Source: an uncultured bacterium
Lineage (GTDB): Bacteria; Planctomycetota; GCA-002687715
Direction of reading: 5' to 3'
NCBI GenBank assembly: GCA_902826835.1
Contig: CADEGH010000006.1
Span: 192,929-256,928, forward strand
Length of the DNA: 64,000 nt
The position numbers were made by a program, and so were the translations under genes. This document shows, piece after piece, positions 52,206 to 61,501 of the stretch. The first letter of the stretch is position 1; every line of letters starts with the position of its first letter. Under the pieces are notes generated by a model. That model had not been told where the DNA came from. It was given only the letters and a program-made list of their open reading frames with translations, and ran no database searches.

Positions 52206-54361
52206 CGGCCCTCCTCTCTCGAGGCGCCCAACGTCGTGGCGTATTTCGTGCCCTCCGGTACGGGCACGGCGACCGGAACCGTCGTTCCTTCCCGGCCGTC
52301 GGTCCGGCTCTGCGCGTCGACGGCGACAAAAGCCGTGAGCCGCGAAGCGAGCCCATAGTCAAGCCCGAGGTCTTTCACCAAGCGATCACACTCGGAGGCA
52401 GAGAGCACTCCCGCGAGCGCCGCGTCCTCGATCCCGCCAATGCGACTCCGCGCCCAGACGCGCGCGAGGTCGCCCTGTCCCTGGGCGCGTCCGAAGTCCA
52501 CGGGGATCGCGATCTCGACCGATTCTCGCCCTCGCCGGCCACGAACGCGCACGGTCGTCGGGACGCCACGGCCGCGGTAACGACCGCTCACCACGATCGG
52601 TCGCCCTTTCCGAAGGTCGGGCAACATCTCTGGCATCACATCCTCCACCGGCAGCCCTCCCCAGTCGATCGCGAGGTCCGCAACCGCTCTCGACCGAACG
52701 CGTGCGAGCCAGTGGCGCATCGTCTCCGACGCGTGATCGGGTGCGAGCACGTACGCTGCCGACCCCCGGCCGAGTCGGGCCATACCCTCGAGAAGATGGC
52801 GGTTTGGCGCCGAGCCGATGCCGAACGAAAACACGCGTGAGTTCCCGAGTCGGCGCGCAAGGCGCCCGAGCACCTCGTCGTCGTTGCCGATGAAACCGTC
52901 AGTGAGGAAGACTAAGTGACGCGTGCGCTCCCCATCCGCTTCGAGGTCGAGCGCAGCGTCGAGCCCACGCAGCATCTCGGTTCCGCCGTCGGCTCCGAGG
53001 CTATCGAGAAAGCGCCGCGCTTCGGAGAGGCTCCGCTCCGTCGCCGGCAGCGGGCGGCGCCCGAAGACTTCGGTTTCCCCGGAGAAACGCACGATCTGAA
53101 ACGTGTCCTCCGATCCGAGCCCGTCCAGCGCCGCGCTGACCGAGCGCTTGAGCGCCAGGAGTGGATCACCGTTCATGCTTCCCGACGTGTCGAGCACGAA
53201 CACAAGGTTGAGAGGCTCGCGGATAGGCTCGGGGTCCACAGGTGGAAACACGACCAACGAGAAGTGCCCACCGTCGCGTCCGTCGGACTCGGCGAGCAGG
53301 GCGCCGCGGAAGTCGGCACCGGCTGTCCGCCAGCGGAGAACAAAATCGCGGTTGTCGGCCCGGCGGAAGTCGCGCTCCGCCAGGGATACCCGCGTCCGAC
53401 CTCCGTCGTCGAGCACGGTCGCAACCGCATGCGTATCGGAACGCACTTCTGCGATCGGGATCCCCGCGTTGATCGTGACTTCGATTCCCACCCGATGTTC
53501 GGAGGATTCTCCTGGCTGGAGATAGGTCACCAGGGCGGGCTGGCCCGAAGTTCCGGCGGTGTTCCGCGACCCCGCGCCAATTCCGTTGCCCGATCCCGCT
53601 GGATTGAACCGCGGTCCGACCACCATCGGAAAGACCAAGGACTGCCAGCCGTCCTCGAAGCGGCAGTGGTGAAAGTAAGAGATGTTCACGTCGATGCGCC
53701 GACCTGGTTCGATGTTCGCGACCTTCTGCGTGAAGACGTTCGGACGCTCCTGGGTAAAGAGCGACGCCACCTTGCCAGCCGCGCGTGCCCGGAAGTACAG
53801 CCGCTCGGCCTCCTCGCGCTCCCGGATCACCGCCCGAATGCGTCGCTCGCCCACGTTCATGACAAAACCGGTAACGCCAGCGTCCTCCGGCAGCGGGAAG
53901 ACGTAGAGGGCCTCGATTTTCCCGTCGTAAGGGTTCGAGAAACACTGGGCGACATCGACCGAGGCGATGAACCCGAGGACGCGCGCCCGCACGTCGGTGG
54001 ACTCGAGGGGTAGGGCCACCGGCCCAGTGCCGCTCGTGCAGTAGAGGGAACCTGCCCCCGGGATCTCCGGGACGCCGGGATCGGTCACTACCTTGGAGTT
54101 CGACCGTCCGATGACCCAGATCTCTTCATCCGAGGAGGGAACCCCTTCGCCGGGCGCCCCGGCCGGCCCGTCCATCCGGTCGCTGAGCGGCAAGCTGCTC
54201 TGTCCCGACTCGGTCTCGGCGATGGCTCCGAGCTCCGTCGCCTCAGGCCCGACTTCTGCGGCAAAAGACCGACTATCCACCCCGGCGTAGTTGCACGACG
54301 AGGTCCCTACGATGAGGAAGATGACACCGAGACCGAGTGCGAACCATCGACCTATGCTCAT
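52202..54361 (-). CDS. VIT and von Willebrand factor A domain lipoprotein
   Basis: A 719-residue predicted lipoprotein. I start at 54361 (MSIGRWFALGLGV) because AGGGAG lies 9 bases upstream and a lipobox follows (VGTSSC). A VIT domain (about 95-230: ARVLGFIASVDVAQCFSNPY, AVYVFPLPEDAGVTGF type strands) precedes a VWA domain (about 390-560) with the MIDAS motif DTSGSMNGD, then a beta C-terminal part ending in a VIT/VWA-like helix SASECDRLVKDLGLDYGLAS. Such proteins are surface adhesion or complex-assembly proteins. It is the main product of the sigma-dockerin operon. Confidence 0.85.
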   Translation of the reverse strand: MSIGRWFALGLGVIFLIVGTSSCNYAGVDSRSFAAEVGPEATELGAIAETESGQSSLPLSDRMDGPAGAPGEGVPSSDEEIWVIGRSNSKVVTDPGVPEIPGAGSLYCTSGTGPVALPLESTDVRARVLGFIASVDVAQCFSNPYDGKIEALYVFPLPEDAGVTGFVMNVGERRIRAVIREREEAERLYFRARAAGKVASLFTQERPNVFTQKVANIEPGRRIDVNISYFHHCRFEDGWQSLVFPMVVGPRFNPAGSGNGIGAGSRNTAGTSGQPALVTYLQPGESSEHRVGIEVTINAGIPIAEVRSDTHAVATVLDDGGRTRVSLAERDFRRADNRDFVLRWRTAGADFRGALLAESDGRDGGHFSLVVFPPVDPEPIREPLNLVFVLDTSGSMNGDPLLALKRSVSAALDGLGSEDTFQIVRFSGETEVFGRRPLPATERSLSEARRFLDSLGADGGTEMLRGLDAALDLEADGERTRHLVFLTDGFIGNDDEVLGRLARRLGNSRVFSFGIGSAPNRHLLEGMARLGRGSAAYVLAPDHASETMRHWLARVRSRAVADLAIDWGGLPVEDVMPEMLPDLRKGRPIVVSGRYRGRGVPTTVRVRGRRGRESVEIAIPVDFGRAQGQGDLARVWARSRIGGIEDAALAGVLSASECDRLVKDLGLDYGLASRLTAFVAVDAQSRTDGREGTTVPVAVPVPEGTKYATTLGASREEGR

Positions 54362-54366
54362 GGAAC

Positions 54367-54858
54367 TCATCTCCCTGGAATGATGCTCGCGGTGACTTCG
54401 AATTCGACGCCGTCCGGCCCGGCCGCGGCCTCGAGAACGAGTGCCGCCGCGGGCTTTGCCCCCGCGGGGATTTCCACATGGACTGTCGCCACGCGAAAGC
54501 GGCCGCGCGGTAGGGAACTCTGCACGGCCGTCGAAAACGACGCGAGGACTGCGCGTTCCGCGCGAAGCGCCCGCGGATCGTAGTAAGGCGGCTCGCTGAA
54601 CGCTGGCGAATCGCCACCTTCGATGCCGACTATGAGTCCACCCGGCGTAAGGAGCATCAGCTCCGCCTGCCAGGCCGAGAGAGGAAGGCCGCCAGTGTCG
54701 ATCCAGATCTCGAACCAGGCAAAGGACGTCGGCGTCGGCGGTCGCACGGTGGCGTCGTAGCTCAGGACGGATCCGCACAGCGCTCCCGCCGCCGTGATGA
54801 TCGAGAAGAGCCACACGGCCCGCACCGAGGCCCGGATCGGCGATAGGAATAGCGTCAT
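54367..54858 (-). CDS. Small membrane-anchored protein
   Basis: A 163-residue protein with one N-terminal helix (VWLFSIITAAGALCGSVLS), then a beta-rich exported domain (FAWFEIWIDTGGLPLSAWQAELML, FRVATVHVEIPAGAKPAAALVLEAAAG). The form resembles a cohesin-like or Big-type beta-sandwich, but I cannot assign it. It overlaps the dockerin-type gene upstream by 4 bases and ends 6 bases before the VIT-VWA start. Given the dockerin-like partner, a cohesin-like role is an obvious but untested idea. Confidence 0.7.
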   Translation of the reverse strand: MTLFLSPIRASVRAVWLFSIITAAGALCGSVLSYDATVRPPTPTSFAWFEIWIDTGGLPLSAWQAELMLLTPGGLIVGIEGGDSPAFSEPPYYDPRALRAERAVLASFSTAVQSSLPRGRFRVATVHVEIPAGAKPAAALVLEAAAGPDGVEFEVTASIIPGR

Positions 54859-55355
54859 CGACCTCTCCCCCTGTCGAGCGAAACGGCCGCGCGGGCCAGG
54901 GCCAAGACGTCCGCGCGATCCACCCGGCCGTCTCCGCTCAGGTCCGCGGAGGCCAACCTAGGGCTGGACAGATCTGCGCCGTCCAGCATGCGGGCGAGCG
55001 CAAACGCATCGAGGATGTCGATCCGCTGGTTCCGGTCCAGGTCGCCGACCAACGGAGCGGATCCCGCGTTCAGGGAACGCTCCTCCTCCAAGGCATGCGA
55101 GGAGTTCCACTGCACTCCAATGTAGACCAGCAAGAGGGCGGCGACGGCGGACGCGCATGCCGCCAAAGCCAAGCGGCGGCGGCGTCTCGCACCCGCAAAG
55201 TGACGCCGTGCCTCGGCCAGGAATATTTGAGGATCCGGGCCGTTGTCCGGCGGCGCTAGCGCTCGCAGGGCTCGCAAAAGCGGCTCAGGCGCCGATTCCG
55301 GATCGGAGCCCTTGGGCTCGATCGCGTCTGGGTCTCGGGGTTCCATCCGTCCCAT
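54855..55355 (-). CDS. Single-pass membrane protein with dockerin type I-like repeats
   Basis: A 166-residue protein. The N-terminal ~58 residues are soluble and follow a sigma factor gene by 24 bases, the layout of an anti-sigma factor. A transmembrane helix covers about 61-81. The outer part carries two dockerin type I-like EF-hand repeats: GDLDRNQRIDILDAFALARM (104-123) and ADLSGDGRVDRADVLALARA (137-156), with Asp/Asn calcium ligands in place. It may sense calcium or a binding partner outside and hold the sigma factor inside. Confidence 0.8.
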   Translation of the reverse strand: MGRMEPRDPDAIEPKGSDPESAPEPLLRALRALAPPDNGPDPQIFLAEARRHFAGARRRRRLALAACASAVAALLLVYIGVQWNSSHALEEERSLNAGSAPLVGDLDRNQRIDILDAFALARMLDGADLSSPRLASADLSGDGRVDRADVLALARAAVSLDRGRGR

Positions 55356-55379
55356 GGAATGCCAGCCGGGCCGGAAGGT

Positions 55380-55910
55380 TCAAAAATTGAGCGATTTTTT
55401 CAGCGCAGGGTCGGCGCCCAGCGCCTTCAGCGCATGATGCAAGCGGGATTTCGCGGTTCCGAGAGGAATCCCGAGGGCTTCGGCGACCGCTTCAAGCGGG
55501 AGCTCGTCCCCGAAGCGGAGAAGAACAACCTCGCGATGGATCTCCGGGAGCGCGGCGATCGCCTTCACGAGCGGCGTGCGCTCGTCGGGTTGGACCAGCG
55601 CCAACGCACCCTGTGCCAGGAGTTCCTCCGGCGCCGCCACCCCATCCGACCGCCGCCGCCGAAGCGCCATCAACGCCGCATTCTTCACGACTGGATACAA
55701 GAATGTCGTGAACCTTGCGCGCAACTCAAACCCCGGGAAGAGAGCGAGCGCCTGGCGGAACGCGTCGTGGACTGCGTCCCACGCGAGGTCGTCGTCGCCG
55801 AGAATCCGGCGCGCCACCCTCCACGCCCATGAGCGGTGCCGCAAATAGAGCTCGCCGAACGCCTCGGCGTCTCCCGAATTCGCTGCGCCCACCAACCCGG
55901 CATCGTCCAT
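55380..55910 (-). CDS. ECF RNA polymerase sigma factor
   Basis: A 176-residue ECF sigma factor. Region 2 (about 10-75) has FGELYLRHRSWAWRVARRIL and AWDAVHDAFRQAL; region 4 (about 110-165) has PEIHREVVLLRFGDELPLEAVAEALGIPLGTAKSRLHHALK. I choose the start at 55910, preceded by GGGGAA; starts at 55979 or 56021 would add an unstructured Gly/Arg-rich leader. The dockerin-type membrane protein downstream is its probable regulator. Confidence 0.87.
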   Translation of the reverse strand: MDDAGLVGAANSGDAEAFGELYLRHRSWAWRVARRILGDDDLAWDAVHDAFRQALALFPGFELRARFTTFLYPVVKNAALMALRRRRSDGVAAPEELLAQGALALVQPDERTPLVKAIAALPEIHREVVLLRFGDELPLEAVAEALGIPLGTAKSRLHHALKALGADPALKKSLNF

Positions 55911-56268
55911 GGGTTCCCCGCCGCCGTCCGCACGCGCCCCGACCCAGCCCAGCCGTTCCCACCTGGGCGCCGCCATCACCATCCTCCCACAGGCGCCAAG
56001 GGTCAAGCGTCCCCTTCCCAATCGTGCCCCACCGGATGACTCCTACCAGCTTCTTACTGTGTCGGGGCAGATTGCTGACCAGCCAGGCGCCCGCTGCGAA
56101 TCCCTGGCCACCGTCATCCCGCCCCGGGAATCGGCCAGAGGATTCCCGTGGACGGGCAACGAGATGGTAGATCCATCGGAACGCAGTGAATGGGCACTAG
56201 GACAGGAAACGGCCATCCTTGCTACGAACAATTGAACCATGCGTGCCGCGCCGGACTCTGCCATTCGA
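55911..56268. other. Intergenic region, no gene seen
   Basis: 358 bases between the ECF sigma gene and the next minus-strand gene. It should hold the promoter of the dockerin-VIT operon. Short overlapping ORFs have no motifs. Confidence 0.4.
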
Positions 56269-56931
56269 CTATCGAAAACTTCCATCACTCCAATCAGAGG
56301 CCTCCTTGTCATAGTGCTCCTCCAAGGACTGAACACCCACGTCCTGCGTGGTTATCTTGAAGTCAACACCGTTCTTGCCCTCGGAGAAAAAAACAAAGAT
56401 CGACTCTGCCCACGAAAAGAAATGTCGGGTGACCTCGTTTTCGGGAAGCAAGACCTGCCCGAGAAACAACATGGGGACGCGATTGAGGGTAGGCCACCGT
56501 CCTTCCGAAGCGACCCATTGCGGCTTACGCCTTCGCTTGTGCGGATTCCTTCGCAGCGCGTAGCTCGGGCTCACGACATCATCCGGCTCGAAGACAGCAC
56601 AGTGTGTCTCGGTGCCTCTCTGTAGGAGTCGCTGCAATTGCCAATCCGCACCGCGTTGCTTCCAAAGCACGTAGAATTCGATGAAGAATCCATCGCTATC
56701 CGGCAAGCCCTTGACCACGCAGTCCGTCCGTTCGAATCTGCTCCCGTACACGTGGACGATGAGCGCTTCCAACGGATCATGGCCTTCAAAACTTCCAATG
56801 TAGACAATTTCTGGCGGAACAGAGACTTTCCAGTCGATCGCAAACCCCGCCCATGCCTCCGGACGGGTCGTCACCAAGGCGCTCGGATTCGGCACAGACG
56901 GGTCCAGAGGCTTTCCATCAGCACTGAGCAT
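56269..56931 (-). CDS. Hypothetical soluble protein
   Basis: A 220-residue protein without signal peptide or membrane helix. It is rich in aromatic residues (EGHDPLEALIVHVYG, FFIEFYVLWKQRG, HFFSWAESIFVFFSEGK), with an Arg-Lys cluster (RRNPHKRRRKP). No family recognised. Coding is supported by length and composition unlike the shadow frames. A 64-bp dispersed repeat lies about 230 bases upstream of its start. Confidence 0.62.
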   Translation of the reverse strand: MLSADGKPLDPSVPNPSALVTTRPEAWAGFAIDWKVSVPPEIVYIGSFEGHDPLEALIVHVYGSRFERTDCVVKGLPDSDGFFIEFYVLWKQRGADWQLQRLLQRGTETHCAVFEPDDVVSPSYALRRNPHKRRRKPQWVASEGRWPTLNRVPMLFLGQVLLPENEVTRHFFSWAESIFVFFSEGKNGVDFKITTQDVGVQSLEEHYDKEASDWSDGSFR

Positions 56932-57627
56932 GGAAACTCTCCCGGCATGACCAGGTTCGCGCAGCCTCGGTGTCGAATTGGGTCAATTGCCGCCAGCACG
57001 CTCGCCTGTTGTTCGATGCCATGTCTACCAAGTCCCTTTTCGTCATGGATGCAGCTTCGGGCCCGAACTCGGGGGTTGGGGACGTGAACTCGTGACTCCA
57101 ATGTGTCATGAATGGCCGCACGTTCAGCATCTCAATACTTCGCGGCGACCTCGGCGGCGCGCGCCACGCTGGAGCGCTGAGTATCCGCGAGCCCCGAACT
57201 TCCGAGAGGATATCAGAAGGGCTTGGTACCCGGGCAGTGACTCCAGGGCGAACAGCTCCCCCGGCACGTGCTCTCCCCGATCTGGATCCGACGTGAATCT
57301 GAACCCAACTGAGCCAGGGATCCCGAGAAGTGTAGGCCCGGCCGGGTAGGCTCAGCCGAAGGGCCCGGTTTGGGATTGGCTCGGGTGATCGGCCTCCGGG
57401 TGGAGGCCCCGCCACGTGCGCTCGAGCTGCCACTCCCGGGCCATCATCTTGATCAATTCCCTCGGACAGCCATATAGATGCCGAAAGGGCAGAAGCAGCG
57501 CAGGCGGGTGGTCCAGCGGGCCGTCAGATCTCGAAACCCCTCCATCCGCGGCAGTATGGAGTACCGCGAGAGTGCCCGGCGGTCTCCTCGGACCCTCGCC
57601 CCGGTCGAAGGCCTCGAAGGCGGGCGG
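56932..57627. other. Intergenic region with one copy of a dispersed repeat
   Basis: 696 bases with no gene I can support. It contains the 64-bp repeat copy at 57159-57222. The rest is Pro/Arg/Ser-rich in every frame. Confidence 0.4.
57159..57222. repeat. Dispersed 64-bp repeat, copy 1
   Basis: Aligns without gaps to 61131-61194, with 47 of 64 bases identical by my count. A central inverted repeat (around 57159-57177) is less perfect here than in copy 2. It lies about 228 bases upstream of the minus-strand gene starting at 56931. Confidence 0.5.
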
Positions 57628-58692
57628 CTATCGCCCAGGATCTACTCGCAGTTCGGAAAGAACACGAGTGCGGGTGGCCGACATGCCGATCGGGCACAGC
57701 GGCAGGGCTACTGCACTCTCAATTCGACGGATTGGGAGAGGGTCACACCGTCGGGGTGAGTTGCATCGACAATGAGCATCTGGCCGGAGACCAAGATCGG
57801 GCCGGAGCTGGTTGGTACCTGCAGAGCGTTCGGACCCGAGAACTGCGAAAATCCAAACGTTACCCCCCCCAAATGCCCAGAACGCGCCCGGCAACGACAT
57901 GTTGAGGATCTGGCCGTTCGGAGTCGCCAAGCCGCCGTTGAACAATGGAACGGTGGCAGTTTGATTCACAAGGATATCCCACCCGTTCCCCAAGAGAGTC
58001 GATGCGCAAGCGAGCGTGACCGCCCCGGACACCGGCACGCATGTGACTGCCAATAGGTTTCCGGACGACGCGTTTCCGTTGAGCGACAATGACGAGGACT
58101 TCGTATTGCGACTCCAACGAAAGTTCCCGTTGTTCACGATGACTCGGTAGTCCTCGCAGTTACCCCACGATTCGAGGTTGTAGGCATCAGGGGTGCCCGA
58201 TGGCCGCCACTGGAGGCGAATCCGCATCCGGGTCTCGCCAACTAAAATCACGGGTATCGCAATCAAGCCTGTGAATATCGAGCCCGAGCGGGAGAGGATA
58301 GTCCTTTCGGATACTGAGAGAAATCCATCCCCGTCAAAGTCCAACCAGACGCCGACCGCGTCATTGGACCTTAAATTCATCCCCTGTACCGTGATGAAGA
58401 AACTCCCTCCGGCGGAAACTACCGGAAAGGGTCCGCTTTGAGTGTAGTCCTCGTATGATGGAGTCCCCAAACAGGGATTGCCGGATACCTGAAGTATTCC
58501 TTCGAATGTCACGGAAAAAATCCATTCATTGGGCGACATACCCCCCGGGCAAGGCGATGAAGAGGGTGCTGGCGGATAGGGGCACGGCTGCGCATACGCT
58601 CCGGGCCGAATCACGCTGGTACCTCCCAAGGCGACGAGAAGTGTCACTATGGCTTGCATAGGCAAAGTCGTCTTCGGGGTGGTCGATTTCAT
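57628..58692 (-). CDS. Secreted GEVED-domain protein, frameshifted near its C-terminus
   Basis: A 354-residue reading as sequenced, starting at 58692 with a signal peptide (AIVTLLVALGGTSVIRPG). A GEVED domain spans about 95-190: DAVGVWLDFDGDGFLS, FTGLIAIPVILVGETRMRIRL and WGNCEDYRVIVNN, with the CEDY core. Up to about residue 275 the reading is convincing; after the run of eight C at 57863-57870 (G8 in the gene) it turns into low-complexity Arg/Pro/Cys. In the other frame, read with seven G, it continues as VTFGFSQFSGPNALQVPTSS and ends at a TAG at 57708-57710 after a beta-sheet-like tail. A base error or slippage at G8 is likely. Confidence 0.75.
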   Translation of the reverse strand: MKSTTPKTTLPMQAIVTLLVALGGTSVIRPGAYAQPCPYPPAPSSSPCPGGMSPNEWIFSVTFEGILQVSGNPCLGTPSYEDYTQSGPFPVVSAGGSFFITVQGMNLRSNDAVGVWLDFDGDGFLSVSERTILSRSGSIFTGLIAIPVILVGETRMRIRLQWRPSGTPDAYNLESWGNCEDYRVIVNNGNFRWSRNTKSSSLSLNGNASSGNLLAVTCVPVSGAVTLACASTLLGNGWDILVNQTATVPLFNGGLATPNGQILNMSLPGAFWAFGGGNVWIFAVLGSERSAGTNQLRPDLGLRPDAHCRCNSPRRCDPLPIRRIESAVALPLCPIGMSATRTRVLSELRVDPGR

Positions 58693-59332
58693 GCCTGCGA
58701 CGTCCACGTAGTTACCTCGAGTTTCGAGACGGGAACTCGATGACGGACTCTGGTGTGCCCGAGGGCTCCGAACGGCTCCAGTTCGCCGTGAAAGTCAACG
58801 TCTTCGACGAGCCGCGACTTGTCCACGAGCCTGCAGCCAGTTTTCAAGACCGAGTTCATTGCATGGGAGGAAGCGTACCAGAAGTAGTCGGTCCAGGTTT
58901 CGAAAGCCCCGCGACCCCACAGCCGGGCGGACACACCCCCGGCTCCCAAGAACGGTGTTCATCGATTTCCAAGGCACTCGCTGGATTGACGAGGTTCGAA
59001 ACTCCGGAGGACTTCGCTACGGCCCTGTTCCAGCTGGCAGGCGCGAAGCCCATTACACTTGGTGTTGAGGTTGACGACTGAACAAATCGACACGCCATCC
59101 TCGACGGCCGACCGCCACCGACTCGACCAAATAGTCACGCCTCGGTGGCAGAGTCACCCCCCTGTGCCAGGGTAGTTCCAGCTTGCTCCTAGGAGGCGAA
59201 AGCTCCGGTCGGGGGGATCTCCCCCGACTCCCCACAGATCGCGAGGTGAACCCACGGAAGTCTTCGAGATCTTTGACGCGGCGGCGTTGCAACGGGAACC
59301 GCGGGGGGTGGCCCCAAGGGCCCGACGCAGTT
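58693..59332. other. Intergenic region, no convincing gene
   Basis: 640 bases. A plus-strand ORF at 58740-59081 (113 codons) and minus ORFs in the same stretch have no motif, signal or ribosome-binding site I trust. It should hold the promoter of the GEVED protein gene. Confidence 0.4.
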
Positions 59333-60916
59333 CTACGGGTTCAAGCCCAGATGGGTCTTCCAGTAGTTCGAGAGGAACACGCCATCCGGATCCATCTCGG
59401 CTCGGACACTCAGGAATTTCTCCCACATGGGGTACTGGTGTTTTCGGTACGTCACCCCGGTGGTAGATGCCGGATCGGAGAGATACTTACCCCAGTGAAA
59501 GCGGAATCCGAAATTCGCCAGCAACTCCCAGAACTGGGGATAAAACCGAAAGTCAGGTCGTTCGACCTTTGACTTCTTGAACCAAAAGAAGTCGACCCGA
59601 ACCGAGTCGCGACCGTACTTGGGACTGAGCCAGAATTTGCTCTTCTTGCCCGCGTACACCTCGACGGCGTATGTGCCCGTCCGCAGCATACCCTCGTCGC
59701 CGCGATAGAAGTCCTGCAAGGCACTCATGACCTCCGCGGACCTGCCGATGTCGAAGAACAACTCGGTAAACTCCGTCGGCATGAGATGATCGTCTACCTT
59801 GTCGTCCATCGGGATCCCTCGGTACCAGGAATCCCAAAACTTCTCCTCGCCATTCCTCAGGAAAAGGCCCAAAAAATCACGGATGATCTTCTCTTGGAAA
59901 TCGGATAACGGAGCTTTTTCGTAGTGAAGGTTATTGAAGAACGCGTGAATGATCCGCTGAGGAATCTTGTTGGATCCCAAGATCTCAGGAATAATCTTGA
60001 ATGGATTCGGGCGAAACTTGCCGTCTTTGTGGGTAACCGACTCGTCTCCCGGTCGTGTCCTTCGCGCTCCCCAGATCTGCACCCTCTCCACGCCCTTTTG
60101 GGGCCACCAGAGAAGCCGGCTATAGGGAATTCTTCGCAGGTGCGCTTCCAATCCCTGGTCACCTGATGACCCGAGGTTGACAGGGCTATCGGCAACTTTG
60201 GCGGTGATCTGCGAGCCGATGATGTTGAACTTCGGGATGCACTGAAATGTCACTGTCGAGACAACCCCCAGAAGCCCCATCGACACCCCAGCCGCATAGA
60301 ACGGGTTCGTGCTCTCGTCGTTGTTATCAGCCGGATTGGGAGCCAAGTCGTGGACATTGCCGCAACCATCGACTATACGAATCCGGACGATACTGTCCGC
60401 AATGTCGTACATGATCGAGCCGCCACCGGACCCCGTAGAAACGAAACCCCCAACCGTCTGATGGGTTATCCCCCCGAGGTCGGGAAGGGCCCAACCTCGT
60501 TCATGCATCTGAACCAGCAGCCCGTTCTTATCGGTCGAGAGAGGGTTGTTGGGGTCTCGCCCCAAATGGCACCCGGACTGCACGGTTACTTGGTTCTTTT
60601 CGTCGTCCCACTCGACGATGTTCGTGTAGCGATCGAGCTGGACGTTGATGTGAGTCGTTTCGGTGGCGGCGGCCCCATCCGTGAATATCGCCTCCTGGAC
60701 CGAGTGCCGCGAGCCTCGCACGCGGAGCTGGACGCGACGTGCCCTGGCCTCCTTCACGAGGGCAACGATCTGTTCCTCGGTTTCTGGATGCTCGTACCTG
60801 ACTAAAGCGTATTCGTCGTCCGAGGATACGCACGCGGACAGAATTAGTGCCGTGGCAAGGAGGAGACTATGGTGGAGTCGCGCGGGGATTTCTACAGAAT
60901 TATTGCCGAATGACAT
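59333..60916 (-). CDS. Lipoprotein FAD-binding oxidase, D-arabinono-lactone/GULO-like
   Basis: A 527-residue protein of the PCMH/VAO FAD oxidase family. I start at 60916, which yields a lipoprotein signal with ILSAC. The FAD_binding_4 domain runs about 35-215: IVALVKEARARRVQLRVRGSRHS (FAD site), LPDLGGITHQTVGGFVSTGSGGGS and VDGCGNVH. The C-terminal half fits the substrate domain of aldono-lactone oxidases (FRFHWGKYLSDP...YPMWEKFLSVRAEMDPDGVFLSNYW). Such enzymes oxidise sugar lactones or alcohols with oxygen. The usual flavin-linking His region is RGSRHS, so covalent FAD is possible. Confidence 0.88.
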   Translation of the reverse strand: MSFGNNSVEIPARLHHSLLLATALILSACVSSDDEYALVRYEHPETEEQIVALVKEARARRVQLRVRGSRHSVQEAIFTDGAAATETTHINVQLDRYTNIVEWDDEKNQVTVQSGCHLGRDPNNPLSTDKNGLLVQMHERGWALPDLGGITHQTVGGFVSTGSGGGSIMYDIADSIVRIRIVDGCGNVHDLAPNPADNNDESTNPFYAAGVSMGLLGVVSTVTFQCIPKFNIIGSQITAKVADSPVNLGSSGDQGLEAHLRRIPYSRLLWWPQKGVERVQIWGARRTRPGDESVTHKDGKFRPNPFKIIPEILGSNKIPQRIIHAFFNNLHYEKAPLSDFQEKIIRDFLGLFLRNGEEKFWDSWYRGIPMDDKVDDHLMPTEFTELFFDIGRSAEVMSALQDFYRGDEGMLRTGTYAVEVYAGKKSKFWLSPKYGRDSVRVDFFWFKKSKVERPDFRFYPQFWELLANFGFRFHWGKYLSDPASTTGVTYRKHQYPMWEKFLSVRAEMDPDGVFLSNYWKTHLGLNP

Positions 60917-61431
60917 GGCTGTGACGTTCCTTAGTAACTGGGGCTGAATGCTCGTACACGACCGCGTGCGTAAGCGGTGACGGCGCCCGAAAGTACTACG
61001 CCATTCCACCACTCCGGAGGACGACGATTCGATCACGGCATCGGGTTCTGCGGAGGTGGCCGAACAACTCCAGGCTTTTTGGGATGGCAGCGCGTTCGGC
61101 AACCGTGGACTTAGCGTGGGCCGTGGCGGTGCGCTCCACCCTGGAGCGCGGAAATTCCGCGAGCCACGAATGCGGGTAAGGGTACCAGAAGAGCGTGTTC
61201 GCGGGGCACCACTTCCAAAGATCAAGTTTTCTCGAGGATGTCCGCTCCCCTGGCGGAGGCCGGCCTCACCGCCAGCCCGATCGAGTCCGGCACGACCGTA
61301 GTGTCACGGTCTGGCGGTGGCGATCGACTGCGGAGGCAGGTCCAAGTTTCGGTGACCGCGATCCTGGTCCGAATGAAGTCCCCGTTGACCGCCCTCAGGA
61401 AGGCTCCACGGGCGACCGGGTCCGCCCTGGG
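60917..61431. other. Intergenic region with second copy of a dispersed repeat
   Basis: 515 bases between the FAD oxidase gene and the IS66 left end. Contains repeat copy 2. No gene I can support; open frames are Arg/Pro/Ser-rich. Confidence 0.4.
61131..61194. repeat. Dispersed 64-bp repeat, copy 2
   Basis: Gapless match to 57159-57222. The left part holds a perfect 8-bp inverted repeat, GCGCTCCA and TGGAGCGC with a 3-base loop (61131-61149). It lies 215 bases upstream of the FAD oxidase start, a position like that of copy 1 relative to its gene. Confidence 0.5.
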
Positions 61432-61452
61432 GTATCTACCCGGTGATCCCGC
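61432..61452 (+). repeat. IS66 terminal inverted repeat, left in window
   Basis: Begins GTATCTACCCGGTGATCCC. It pairs with the reverse complement of the other end, differing at one base in the first 19. Confidence 0.9.
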
Positions 61453-61501
61453 CCCCCCACCCGGCCGCGTCCCGTGGTTGGTCGTTGGTCAGTTGTGATG
61501 A

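Noticed and set aside
58740..59081. 113-codon plus-strand ORF
   Set aside because: No ribosome-binding site, signal, or motif, and composition like surrounding noise.
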